A stretch of 16,732 nt of DNA from an uncultured Pirellulales bacterium (GCA_947258835.1 CAMYJY010000012.1:1-16732), one strand, 5' to 3'. Positions 1 to 6,636 are shown, numbered from the stretch's first letter. Numbers and translations: made by a program. Notes: generated by a model from the sequence alone, not told the origin.

Positions 1-599
1 GCCCCGTAGAGCAAGAGGAGAGCCAGCCCGGCAGGGAGCACCAAACTGCCACCGGTCTTCATCGCCCAATACCCCACGATCACCGCCAACGGCATCGCCA
101 GCCACACCGAAAGCACCGACTCTGGATAGAGACTAAAGATGGACGCGATCACCAAACCAAAGATGGCCATCACCACCGTCAAGGCGAAAAACAACACCAA
201 CAAAAACAGGACCTTGGCCCGCGGCGTGATGACGCGCCCCGCCACCTCGCCCACGGTTTGACCGCGGTGGCGGAGGCTCACTACCAACGCCCCAAAATCA
301 TGCACCGCGCCAATCAGGATCGAACCCAAGACCACCCACAGCAGTGCCGGTAGCCAACCCCAAAACACGGCAATGGCGGGCCCGACAATCGGCCCCGTAC
401 CGGCAATACTCGTAAAATGATGGCCAAACACCACCTGTTTCCGCGTGGGCACGAAATCAACATCGTCGCGGAATTGGCGACTGGGCACTTCGGCCCGCGG
501 ATCCAAGGCAAAGATCCGGCGAGCCAACCAACGTCCGTAGGTGTGGTAGGCCACCACAAATCCCAGCAGCGAACCAATCGCAATCAACAGTGTGAGCAT
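1..599 (-). CDS. cstA: Carbon starvation protein CstA family transporter, N-terminal part (truncated by window edge)
   Basis: The reverse strand from an ATG at 597-599 stays open to the window edge and gives 199 complete residues. The stretch GHHFTSIAGTGPIVGP (residues 59-74) followed by a hydrophobic helix and GAVHDFGALVVS (98-108) is the N-terminal signature of the CstA family, inner-membrane proteins implicated in peptide or pyruvate uptake when carbon is scarce. Several hydrophobic segments are visible (about 1-20, 66-108, 130-158, 164-178, 184-198), as expected for a polytopic membrane protein. E. coli CstA is about 700 residues, so roughly the first 30% is here and the rest lies left of base 1. 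No strong Shine-Dalgarno sequence precedes the ATG, but there is no better start. The gene is divergent from trxB, and a dispersed hairpin repeat begins 11 bases upstream of it. Family assignment is secure; the transported substrate is not known from sequence. Confidence 0.9.
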   Translation of the reverse strand, partial: MLTLLIAIGSLLGFVVAYHTYGRWLARRIFALDPRAEVPSRQFRDDVDFVPTRKQVVFGHHFTSIAGTGPIVGPAIAVFWGWLPALLWVVLGSILIGAVHDFGALVVSLRHRGQTVGEVAGRVITPRAKVLFLLVLFFALTVVMAIFGLVIASIFSLYPESVLSVWLAMPLAVIVGYWAMKTGGSLVLPAGLALLLLYG

Positions 600-609
600 C
601 GAAAAACCC

Positions 610-702
610 AGGGCGGCAGGGCCTGCCCCCCGCTTGAACGGGGGGCCGCCAACCAAAGCGAGCTACCGCTCGGAAAGCGCTTGCCCGCTCCCGTTGGTCG
701 CT
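610..702 (+). repeat. Dispersed hairpin element, copy A
   Basis: This 93-base segment matches the reverse complement of 3767-3858 over most of its length and matches part of 15335-15364. It contains two stem-loops. The first is CCCCCCG/CGGGGGG around the loop CTTGAA, and the second is CGAGC/GCTCG around TACC. It ends in CCCGCTCCCGTTGGTCGCT, which is identical in copy B. The first stem differs between copies by paired changes, so the structure is conserved rather than the exact sequence. It sits between the divergent cstA and trxB genes. Confidence 0.75.
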
Positions 703-792
703 CAAATTTAAGCAAGATTCAAAGATTTATTAGACTCCAAGGGCCCTGCCAGGGAAATAGTCCCGCGGCGGTTGTGGGCAGAACGGGGTTGG

Positions 793-821
793 TTTACGCA
801 CCCCCACCGTCCCCCTATAAT
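793..821 (+). promoter_or_regulatory. Sigma70-type promoter for trxB-asnS
   Basis: A perfect -10 box TATAAT lies at 816-821. A -35 box TTTACG (4 of 6 to TTGACA) lies at 793-798, giving the optimal 17-base spacer. Transcription would begin near 828 and leave a leader of about 36 bases before the trxB start. This is the best-looking promoter in the window, read by eye only. Confidence 0.6.
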
Positions 822-863
822 TGGGCCTTTCTTCGTGCCCATCCCAAAACCAGTTTGAAAAGG

Positions 864-1913
864 ATGACGAGAGTGCCTGAACATGTTGTGATCATCGGCA
901 GCGGGCCCGCTGGTTGGGCTGCCGCCATCTATACCGCCCGCGCCAGTCTCCAGCCTGTGGTGTTCGAGGGCGCGGTCAACGAAGACAACCGCCTGCAAGG
1001 AACGTTGCCCCTGGGACAGTTGGCGCTTACGACCGAAGTTGAGAACTACCCCGGATTTCCGGCCGGCGACTTAACCCAGTATCTGCGGTCCTCCCTCTCG
1101 GCCGAGCATCACTGGATGGTCGATATGCACCAAAAAGAAGGCTGCTCCGGCCCCGAGCTGATGCACCTGATGCGGCAACAGGCCACGAATTTTGGCACCC
1201 AAGTGATTACCGACGATGTGGTCGAAGTCGACTTCGATACCCGGCCGTTTCGGATTCGGGCCAGCGAGGGAAAAACAGTCGAAGCCCACAGCGTCATCAT
1301 CGCCACCGGTGCCCGGGCCAATTACCTGGGCATCCCGTCAGAGGAAAAATTCAAAAACGCCGGGGTCAGTGCCTGCGCCGTGTGCGATGGTGCCTTGCCG
1401 CGTTTTCGTGATCGCCCCGTGGTGGTCGTGGGCGGTGGAGATTCGGCGGTCGAAGAAGCCGACTATCTCTCCAAGTTCGCCAGCACGGTCTACCTGATCC
1501 ACCGACGGGATGAACTGCGCGCCTCCAAGATCATGGCCCAGCGCGCCCTCGACAATCCCAAAATCGATATCCAATGGAATTCCGTCGTGGATGAAATCCT
1601 GGGGACCGACGAACAGGGAGTCACCGGAGTTCGCCTGCAGTCCACGCTGGACCAAAGCACCCGAAACATCGAAGCTGCCGGTGCGTTCATGGCCATTGGG
1701 CATACACCCAACACGGATTTCCTGATTGGCAAGCTCGCCATGACAGAAAAAAAGTATCTCCAGTGGACCGTACCGTTCCGCACCAACACAAATATTGAAG
1801 GTGTGTTCGCCGCCGGCGACGTAGCCGACGATTACTACCGCCAAGCCATCACGGCCGCCGGCACCGGCTGCATGGCCGCCCTCGACGCAGAACGCTGGCT
1901 ATCCTCCCAGTGA
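864..1913 (+). CDS. trxB: Thioredoxin reductase (NADPH, FAD)
   Basis: This flavoprotein passes electrons from NADPH to thioredoxin in the cytoplasm. The 349-residue product has the FAD-binding GSGPAG at 12-17, the redox-active pair CAVC at 171-174 followed by DG, the NADPH-binding GGGDSA at 190-195 with HRR at 213-215, and the C-terminal FAD contact GDVADDYYRQAITAAGTG at 318-335. These are all the hallmarks of low-molecular-weight TrxB. Compared with E. coli TrxB (321 residues) it carries about 25 extra residues between NYPGFPAGDL (61-70) and GPELM (96-100), including Cys94. The frame stays open upstream to 417, but the family homology begins here. ATG 864 is chosen; GTG 873 is an alternative because AAAGGA at 859-864 is better spaced for it. 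asnS follows after 9 bases, so the two are probably co-transcribed. Confidence 0.95.
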   Translation: MTRVPEHVVIIGSGPAGWAAAIYTARASLQPVVFEGAVNEDNRLQGTLPLGQLALTTEVENYPGFPAGDLTQYLRSSLSAEHHWMVDMHQKEGCSGPELMHLMRQQATNFGTQVITDDVVEVDFDTRPFRIRASEGKTVEAHSVIIATGARANYLGIPSEEKFKNAGVSACAVCDGALPRFRDRPVVVVGGGDSAVEEADYLSKFASTVYLIHRRDELRASKIMAQRALDNPKIDIQWNSVVDEILGTDEQGVTGVRLQSTLDQSTRNIEAAGAFMAIGHTPNTDFLIGKLAMTEKKYLQWTVPFRTNTNIEGVFAAGDVADDYYRQAITAAGTGCMAALDAERWLSSQ

Positions 1914-1922
1914 GACACCCCG

Positions 1923-3341
1923 TTGGCCACTGTAGAAAAACTTTCCGTTGAGCGTGCCCGTCACGAGTCAGCTCTTGGCCAGCAAGCAATCTTGCAAGGT
2001 TGGATTCGTACCCGCCGCGATTCCAAAGGAGGGTTTAGCTTTTTGGAGCTGAATGACGGCAGCTCACTGGCCAACATGCAGGTCATCGCCGATGCGGAGC
2101 TTCCCAACTACGAAGACCAAGTCCGCCGGCTTACGGCCGGCTGCAGTGTGACTGTGCGGGGCGAAATCAAACCCTCCGGAGGTCGGGGACAGACCACGGA
2201 AATGCATGCCACGGAGATCACCGTCCACGGCTGGGCCGACCCCGAAAGCTATCCTCTGCAAAAAAAACGGCACTCCCTCGAAAAACTGCGAGAGTGGGCC
2301 CACCTCCGGCCACGCACCAACACCTTGGGCGCGGTGATGCGGGTCCGCAACCGGATTTGTCGCTCAATTCACGATTTTTTTCAGGAAGACGGTTTCCTCT
2401 ATATCCAAACCCCCATTATCACCGCCAGCGACTGCGAAGGCGCGGGGGAAATGTTTCGCGTCACCACACTCGACCCGGGCCAAGCCCCGCGCACGCCGTC
2501 TGGGGCCGTGGACTACACCCAAGACTTCTTTGACCAACCCACCTATCTCACCGTCTCGGGACAACTCGAAGGCGAAATCTATGCCACGGCCCTGGGGAAA
2601 ATTTATACTTTTGGACCAACCTTTCGCGCGGAAAACTCTCACACCTCACGGCATCTGGCCGAATTTTGGATGGTCGAGCCGGAAGTCGCCTTCTACGAAT
2701 TGGCCGACAACATGCAGTTGGCCGAGTGCTTCCTCAAACGCATTGTGGGTGACGTGCTCGCCGACTGTGCCGCGGACCTGCAGTTCTTCCAAGAGCGGAT
2801 CAACGACACCGTGCAGGCCACGCTGCAAACGATTGTTGACACGTCGTTCCATCGCCTTAGCTATACCGACGCCATCGAGATCCTCGTCCAAGCGGGAGAA
2901 AAGTTTGAGTACCCCATCGCGTGGGGTACGGATCTGCAGGCCGAGCACGAACGCTATTTGACCGAAAAGTATTTTCAAGCCCCCGTGATCCTGTACGACT
3001 ATCCGGCCCAGATCAAACCGTTTTACATGAAGATGAATCACGACGACGACGCCAGTGCCGGACCAACCGTGCGGGCCATGGACGTGCTACTGCCTCAAGT
3101 GGGGGAAATTATTGGTGGCAGCCAGCGCGAAGATCGCCTGGACGTACTGACCGCTCGCATGAACGAGCAGGGCCTGCGTCCCGAGGACTACTGGTGGTAT
3201 CTCGATTTAAGAAAGTACGGCACCGTCCCGCACGCGGGATTTGGCCTGGGCCTCGAGCGGATGGTCCAAGCCGTTACGGGCATGGCCAACATCCGAGACG
3301 TCATCCCGTTCCCACGCACGCCGGGGAGCGCGGAATTCTAG
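1923..3341 (+). CDS. asnS: Asparaginyl-tRNA synthetase
   Basis: This class IIb synthetase charges tRNA-Asn with asparagine in the cytoplasm. The 472 residues align along their whole length with E. coli AsnS (466). An OB-fold anticodon-binding domain occupies about 20-105 (GWIRTRRDSKGGFSFLELNDG). The catalytic domain has TPIITASDCEGAGEMFRV at 163-180, motif 2 FRAEN at 234-238 within TFGPTFRAENSHTSRHLAEF, IGGSQRE at 397-403, and motif 3 GFGLGLERM at 439-447. It ends in the usual IPFPRTPGSAEF. The start is TTG at 1923, because the first in-frame ATG comes only at residue 52, well inside the OB fold. No clear Shine-Dalgarno sequence is visible, so translation may be coupled to trxB, which ends 9 bases earlier. 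No terminator was recognised just after the stop codon. Confidence 0.97.
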   Translation: MATVEKLSVERARHESALGQQAILQGWIRTRRDSKGGFSFLELNDGSSLANMQVIADAELPNYEDQVRRLTAGCSVTVRGEIKPSGGRGQTTEMHATEITVHGWADPESYPLQKKRHSLEKLREWAHLRPRTNTLGAVMRVRNRICRSIHDFFQEDGFLYIQTPIITASDCEGAGEMFRVTTLDPGQAPRTPSGAVDYTQDFFDQPTYLTVSGQLEGEIYATALGKIYTFGPTFRAENSHTSRHLAEFWMVEPEVAFYELADNMQLAECFLKRIVGDVLADCAADLQFFQERINDTVQATLQTIVDTSFHRLSYTDAIEILVQAGEKFEYPIAWGTDLQAEHERYLTEKYFQAPVILYDYPAQIKPFYMKMNHDDDASAGPTVRAMDVLLPQVGEIIGGSQREDRLDVLTARMNEQGLRPEDYWWYLDLRKYGTVPHAGFGLGLERMVQAVTGMANIRDVIPFPRTPGSAEF

Positions 3342-3422
3342 GCGGGGAGCGAGCTGGACTGAAGCAGCTTACGAAAATACGTGGTTGTGATCCACATGAA
3401 AACCAAGGGGAGCCACGCAGGA

Positions 3423-3619
3423 GCGCACCTTGCGGTTTGGTAATCCCTTGTGCAGCGGCTGGTGTTTCCGGTGAGGGGCCCCGACTTGGGGGGGGGGGCC
3501 TTTCTTGGCTCCCGCGTCATTCCCGCGCAGGCGGGAATCTAGACTACCGGCGCCCGCTACTGGATTCCCGCTTGCGCGGGAATGACGATACTGTGCCTAC
3601 AGCAAACCGCGAGGTGCGC
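3423..3619. repeat. Long inverted repeat enclosing the REP-like palindrome
   Basis: The 16-base arm at 3423-3438 (GCGCACCTTGCGGTTT) is repeated in inverted form at 3604-3619 (AAACCGCGAGGTGCGC) with one difference that would still pair as G-U in RNA. The arms are 165 bases apart and enclose the palindrome at 3515-3587. The arrangement resembles a non-coding miniature element with terminal inverted repeats, but no target-site duplication was established. Confidence 0.5.
3515..3587. repeat. REP-like double palindrome (two inverted hairpins)
   Basis: Two 25-base arms, 3515-3539 and 3563-3587, are inverted copies with a single mismatch. Each arm is itself a hairpin: ATTCCCGC/GCGGGAAT with loop GCAG on the left and TTGC on the right. 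Each 20-base core fits the pattern ATTCCC-N8-GGGAAT, the published consensus of the neisserial dRS3 repeat. The likeness is formal and implies no common origin. Such paired, inverted REP units are typical dispersed non-coding elements. Confidence 0.75.
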
Positions 3620-3714
3620 CCTCACGCAGTGCGACCCGCTGGCAGCACAACGCCTTTTCGACACTTGCTATAAACAGCTCACTGATTTGTTGCGAAAACG
3701 CCACATCCTCCGCC

Positions 3715-3748
3715 AAAAATCCTGACACTGCCAACAGTGGGATTTTTT
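3715..3748 (+). terminator. Terminator-like hairpin without an adjacent gene
   Basis: AAAAATCC at 3715-3722 pairs with GGATTTTT at 3740-3747, and CACTG (3726-3730) pairs with CAGTG (3735-3739) around the loop CCAA. A three-base bulge lies on the left side. The A-rich and T-rich arms would let it act in either direction. It lies more than 370 bases after the asnS stop, so it may end long read-through from asnS or an unrecognised transcript. Confidence 0.4.
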
Positions 3749-3766
3749 GCTGCCCGCACGAATGCC

Positions 3767-3858
3767 AGCGACCAACGGGAGCGGGCCATCACCCCCGAGC
3801 GGTAGCTCGCATTGGCCGGCGGTCCCCCGATCTGGTCGGGGGCAGGCTCTACCGCCCT
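3767..3858 (-). repeat. Dispersed hairpin element, copy B (inverted relative to copy A)
   Basis: Read on the reverse strand, this segment matches copy A at 610-702. The shared blocks are the AGGGCGG start, GCCTGCCCC, the second hairpin GCGAGCTACCGCTCGG and the end CCCGCTCCCGTTGGTCGCT. Its first stem reads CCCCCGA/TCGGGGG, whereas copy A has CCCCCCG/CGGGGGG; both sides changed together. The conserved stem and drifting loop suggest a mobile or structural non-coding element. Confidence 0.75.
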
Positions 3859-4065
3859 CGCATAAAATTGCTGGGGGGTTTTGCTTGGGACCTATTCGTG
3901 AGCTACGATTTATTGATCCTTTGTCTGGGATCCGTGGCTGCTTGTTTCTATCGACTGACCAACTTTTCACCGTCTTCACGGACCTGCGGCCATCCGAGCT
4001 GGCCGAACCATAGTTCCCCGTCTTGAGGAAGCGTTGTCCTAGCGCTGCTGAGGTAGCATTCCAAT

Positions 4066-4596
4066 ATGTCCAGCCCCAACACACTTCCGTCCGAACAGCC
4101 TGCCCAGGGACTGTCTCATCCGTTCCCAGGGGAGCCGCTGCAGCTCGACAACTGGGTGCGTGAATCATTCCATGCCTTAGATAACTTACAGGATGAACTT
4201 TTGGCATGGCACTCGGAACTGGATCACAAGCAGGCGGAGCTTGATCGCCGCGAAGAGAAGCTGGAGGAATCTCAACAACAGCAGCACGTGCTCCGCGAAC
4301 AGATCGGTTGCTGGAAACAAGAACTCGGGCAGGCCCGTGGGGAGCTCCAGCAGCTGGAAGAAAAAAACTCGCAGCAATTAGGTGACCTGGAAACACTGGA
4401 AAGGCGGCAGGTCGTTTTAGAAACGGAACTCAAAGTCGCCAGCCAACGCGCGGATGAACTGCGTGTTACACTGGAAGCTGAGCGAGCTGAAACAGCGGCC
4501 GAGCGTCAAGCTTGGCGACAAGAATTTCAGCAGATGCGCCTGCTCTTGGAGCATCAGGGCCAGCTATCTTCTGATGATGTGGATGCCCCAGCATAA
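4066..4596 (+). CDS. Hypothetical coiled-coil protein
   Basis: I do not recognise this 176-residue protein. After a proline-rich start (1-27), residues about 35-165 form a nearly unbroken run of Glu, Gln, Leu, Arg and Lys with heptad-like spacing of hydrophobic residues (for example LDRREEKLEESQQQQHVL, 59-76), indicating a long coiled coil. The tail SSDDVDAPA is acidic. No signal peptide, membrane segment, cysteine pair or enzymatic motif is visible. The ATG at 4066 has a GAGG at 4050-4053, twelve bases upstream, which is long but acceptable. A second small gene begins 43 bases after its stop, probably in the same operon. A scaffold or filament-like role is possible but is only an inference from shape. 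Confidence 0.7.
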   Translation: MSSPNTLPSEQPAQGLSHPFPGEPLQLDNWVRESFHALDNLQDELLAWHSELDHKQAELDRREEKLEESQQQQHVLREQIGCWKQELGQARGELQQLEEKNSQQLGDLETLERRQVVLETELKVASQRADELRVTLEAERAETAAERQAWRQEFQQMRLLLEHQGQLSSDDVDAPA

Positions 4597-4639
4597 GCCC
4601 GGCACAAACCAGGAAATCTCCCGGAGAAGGCCAACCGCC

Positions 4640-5002
4640 ATGAACGATAAAAATCTACGCCCCCATGCCCGCCATGCTGACAAGACCGAGGATGTCGGTA
4701 ACGCCTTGCAGGCTCCATCAAAAATGCTCACGGCGGATTCTCCAGAAGTCAACGCGCTGTTGGAAGATCTGGATGATGCCATCTTTGCCGCACTGCAAGG
4801 CAATCCACAAGCGCTCCAGCAAGCCTACACTCTCTGGCCCCAAGTCGTGGGCACCATTGGTTGGGACCTTGTCGAGGAATCTCGAGAGCAGTACCTTCGC
4901 TATGCCATCGAGATCACGCGGTCCTGCGATCAAGCCAACATCCGCACGCCCGAACACACGCTGGCCGCCATTGAGGTGATTTCGTTGTTGACAAAGAATT
5001 AG
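4640..5002 (+). CDS. Hypothetical small helical protein
   Basis: I do not recognise this 120-residue protein. Residues 1-32 are polar and likely disordered. From about 35 onward it is rich in helix formers with regular hydrophobic spacing (SPEVNALLEDLDDAIFAAL, 34-52; IGWDLVEESREQYLRYAIEI, 73-92), as in a compact helical bundle. It has no membrane segment or catalytic motif. ATG 4640 is chosen because GGAGAAGG at 4623-4630 is ideally spaced. The frame stays open upstream to 4454, but that part overlaps the preceding coiled-coil gene in another frame and is probably not translated. It follows that gene closely and ends 4 bases from the end of carA, which runs the other way. Confidence 0.7.
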   Translation: MNDKNLRPHARHADKTEDVGNALQAPSKMLTADSPEVNALLEDLDDAIFAALQGNPQALQQAYTLWPQVVGTIGWDLVEESREQYLRYAIEITRSCDQANIRTPEHTLAAIEVISLLTKN

Positions 5003-5006
5003 GCGC

Positions 5007-6146
5007 CTAGCGCCTAGCGCCCATCTTCCCCATAAACTCCGCAAACAAATAATGACTGTCATGCGGGCCCGCGCTGGCCTCAGGGTGATACTGCACGCTA
5101 AAGGCCTCGACCTCTCGATGACGCACCCCTTCGATGGTGCGGTCGTTGAGGCTGCGGTGGGTCACTTCTAGTTCGCTGGGCAGCGAGTCTTCGTCGACGG
5201 CAAAACCGTGATTCTGCGAGGTGATTTCGACGGTCTGATCGGCCAGCCGCTGTACCGGTTGATTGGCACCCCGATGGCCAAATTTCATCTTAAAAGTCTT
5301 GGCATCGCAAGCCAGGGACAGCAGCTGATGGCCTAGGCAAATCCCAAAAATTGGCTGCTGGCCCAACAGCTGGCGAATGGTGCCGATAGCATACTCCAGC
5401 GGTTCCGGGTCGCCCGGGCCATTGGATAGAAACAAACCATCCGGCTGTTGCTGCAGTATTTCCTCCGCCGAGCACGTTCCCGGCAGCACCGTCACGCGGC
5501 AGCCCTGCTGATAAAGATGGCGGGGAATATTCCATTTCATGCCAAAATCCAAGGCCACCACATGCGGCCCAGAGTCGACCTCCGCAGCTGGCCGTCCCGC
5601 CTGCGGATTTAAGTGGGTCCAGCTGCTGGTTGGCTCGCGCCAATCGCAGGGCCGGTCCGGAATGACTTCGCGGACCAGATCCCGCCCTAGCAAGCCCGGG
5701 CTGGCCTGGGCTTTGGCCACCAAGCTCGCATCGTCCAGATCTTGGGTCGACAGCACGCCGCGGAGGGCCCCCGCCGAGCGAATCCGCCGCACCAGGGCGC
5801 GCGTGTCGATCCCCTCGATGGCCACCACCCCCCACTCCTGGAGAAACTCGCTTAAGGTGGCTTCGGAGCGAAAATTACTCCGCAGGCGACTATTTTCCCG
5901 CACCACAAAGCCCGCCAGATGCGGACGGGCACTTTCCAAGTCTTCGCTGGTAACCCCGTAATTACCGATTTGCGGATAGGTCATGGTGACAATCTGCCCG
6001 CGGTAGCTGGGATCGGTCAGAATTTCTTGATAGCCGGTCATCGAGGTATTGAAACAGACCTCGCCCTGCACCTCGCCAGGGACACCCAGGGAGACGCCAG
6101 TAAAGACGGTACCATCTTCGAGAGCTAATTTTGCGGGGTGGGGCAT
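5007..6146 (-). CDS. carA: Carbamoyl-phosphate synthase small (glutaminase) subunit
   Basis: CarA hydrolyses glutamine and passes ammonia to the CarB subunit, which makes carbamoyl phosphate for pyrimidine and arginine synthesis. The 379 residues match the family from end to end. The N-terminal CarA domain has FNTSMTGYQEILTDPSY at 32-48 and is followed by a class I glutamine amidotransferase domain from about 195. The nucleophile is Cys270 in FGICLGHQ, with the catalytic pair His354 and Glu356 in YHPEA. SNGPGDPEP (241-249) and QNHGFAVD (311-318) are further family signatures. The start at 6146 fits family length, although no clear Shine-Dalgarno sequence precedes it. carB is not adjacent. The reverse strand upstream has an AT-rich ATAATTATTA near 6308-6317 that could hold a -10 box, but no firm promoter was found. 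Confidence 0.97.
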   Translation of the reverse strand: MPHPAKLALEDGTVFTGVSLGVPGEVQGEVCFNTSMTGYQEILTDPSYRGQIVTMTYPQIGNYGVTSEDLESARPHLAGFVVRENSRLRSNFRSEATLSEFLQEWGVVAIEGIDTRALVRRIRSAGALRGVLSTQDLDDASLVAKAQASPGLLGRDLVREVIPDRPCDWREPTSSWTHLNPQAGRPAAEVDSGPHVVALDFGMKWNIPRHLYQQGCRVTVLPGTCSAEEILQQQPDGLFLSNGPGDPEPLEYAIGTIRQLLGQQPIFGICLGHQLLSLACDAKTFKMKFGHRGANQPVQRLADQTVEITSQNHGFAVDEDSLPSELEVTHRSLNDRTIEGVRHREVEAFSVQYHPEASAGPHDSHYLFAEFMGKMGARR

Positions 6147-6169
6147 GGTGGGTCAAAGGTACCGGTTAT

Positions 6170-6357
6170 GCAGGATAGGGGTGTGGCAACGGGGACACCG
6201 ACCGCGAAGCTGCGACCTTTCAGCCCAACACAGTGAACATCGACGCCTGTGGCTGCCGATGATCTGGCATAGGCTGTGGGTCTCCGGTTTCACTAAATCG
6301 GGTCAGCCTAATAATTATGAGGGTCCTTGTTCCGGCGAGCGAGGACCCTCTTTTTTT
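6170..6357 (+). ncRNA. Candidate structured small RNA ending at an intrinsic terminator (unidentified)
   Basis: A strong plus-strand terminator at 6319-6357 has no coding gene upstream of it on that strand. The bases before it fold into several hairpins: GGTGT/ACACC around 6179-6198, an extended stem with outer arms CACAG/CTGTG and inner arms GCCTGTG/CATAGGC around 6226-6275, and CCGGTTT/AAATCGG with loop CACT around 6283-6300. Two stems contain G-U pairs that would be A-C mismatches on the other strand, which favours a plus-strand RNA. No SRP, RNase P, tmRNA or tRNA core was found, and no convincing promoter. The 5' end is arbitrary. The same DNA is the carA upstream region on the reverse strand. 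Confidence 0.3.
6319..6357 (+). terminator. Strong intrinsic terminator (plus strand)
   Basis: GAGGGTCCT at 6319-6327 pairs perfectly with AGGACCCTC at 6342-6350 around a 14-base loop. Seven T follow at 6351-6357. The T run is on the plus strand only, so it stops rightward transcription. No gene is recognised upstream on that strand, which is why a small RNA is suspected. Confidence 0.8.
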
Positions 6358-6395
6358 GGGCCTTTCCATTATCTTTTTTTGGGCCTTTCCATTAT
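6350..6395. repeat. 23-base perfect tandem duplication
   Basis: Bases 6350-6372 are repeated exactly at 6373-6395. The unit begins with C and seven T and continues GGGCCTTTCCATTAT. The first copy supplies the T tract of the terminator, so the second copy is a duplicated terminator tail. It looks like a recent slippage or repair event. Confidence 0.85.
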
Positions 6396-6572
6396 AACGC
6401 GACAACAACGTCCGCTGTAGGGGCCCTAGAATTTTCCGCAGAAGGAATAAATACGGCTGCCGCGTCGTGATTCCCAGCACTCCCGCCGCAAGTGCGCGCC
6501 TTGCGTTCTGCTACATTTCTGCCCGCCGATGGATATTGCCGCTGCATTCACCAACACGGGCTTTACCACACC

Positions 6573-6599
6573 GGTTTGTCATGCCTGCTCAGGCAAACC
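6573..6599. repeat. Diverged REP-like hairpin
   Basis: GGTTTG pairs with CAAACC and, inside it, CCTG pairs with CAGG around CT. The stretch 6578-6594 agrees at 14 of 17 positions with 3516-3532 in the left arm of the REP-like palindrome. The change of CCCGC/GCGGG to CCTGC/CAGG keeps some pairing. It may be a degenerate single unit of the same family. Confidence 0.35.
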
Positions 6600-6636
6600 C
6601 CGACTTCGCTCACTATCGCCAGAAGATAGCCGGAAA

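Larger units (their letters stand above)
3342..4065. other. Gene-free, repeat-rich spacer between asnS and the coiled-coil gene
   Basis: This 724-base stretch has no convincing coding sequence in either direction; the open frames crossing it are low-complexity and run through the repeats. It holds, in order, the left arm of a long inverted repeat (3423-3438), a run of 11 G (3488-3498), a REP-like double palindrome (3515-3587), the right arm of the long inverted repeat (3604-3619), a terminator-like hairpin (3715-3748) and a copy of the dispersed hairpin element (3767-3858). From 3860 to 4065 I see nothing certain. Confidence 0.7.

Noticed and set aside
417..863. Open frame extending trxB upstream by 149 codons
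   Set aside because: It overlaps cstA in antisense, runs through the hairpin repeat and the promoter, and has no likeness to TrxB. The family begins at the GSGPAG region after 864.
3668..4396. Reverse-strand open frame across the spacer and the coiled-coil gene
   Set aside because: It runs through the terminator-like hairpin and the repeat, then antisense to a better gene; no recognisable domain.
6147..6318. PyrR-binding site or pyrimidine attenuator in the carA leader
   Set aside because: The loop consensus known for PyrR was not found on the reverse strand, and the terminator T run faces the other way.
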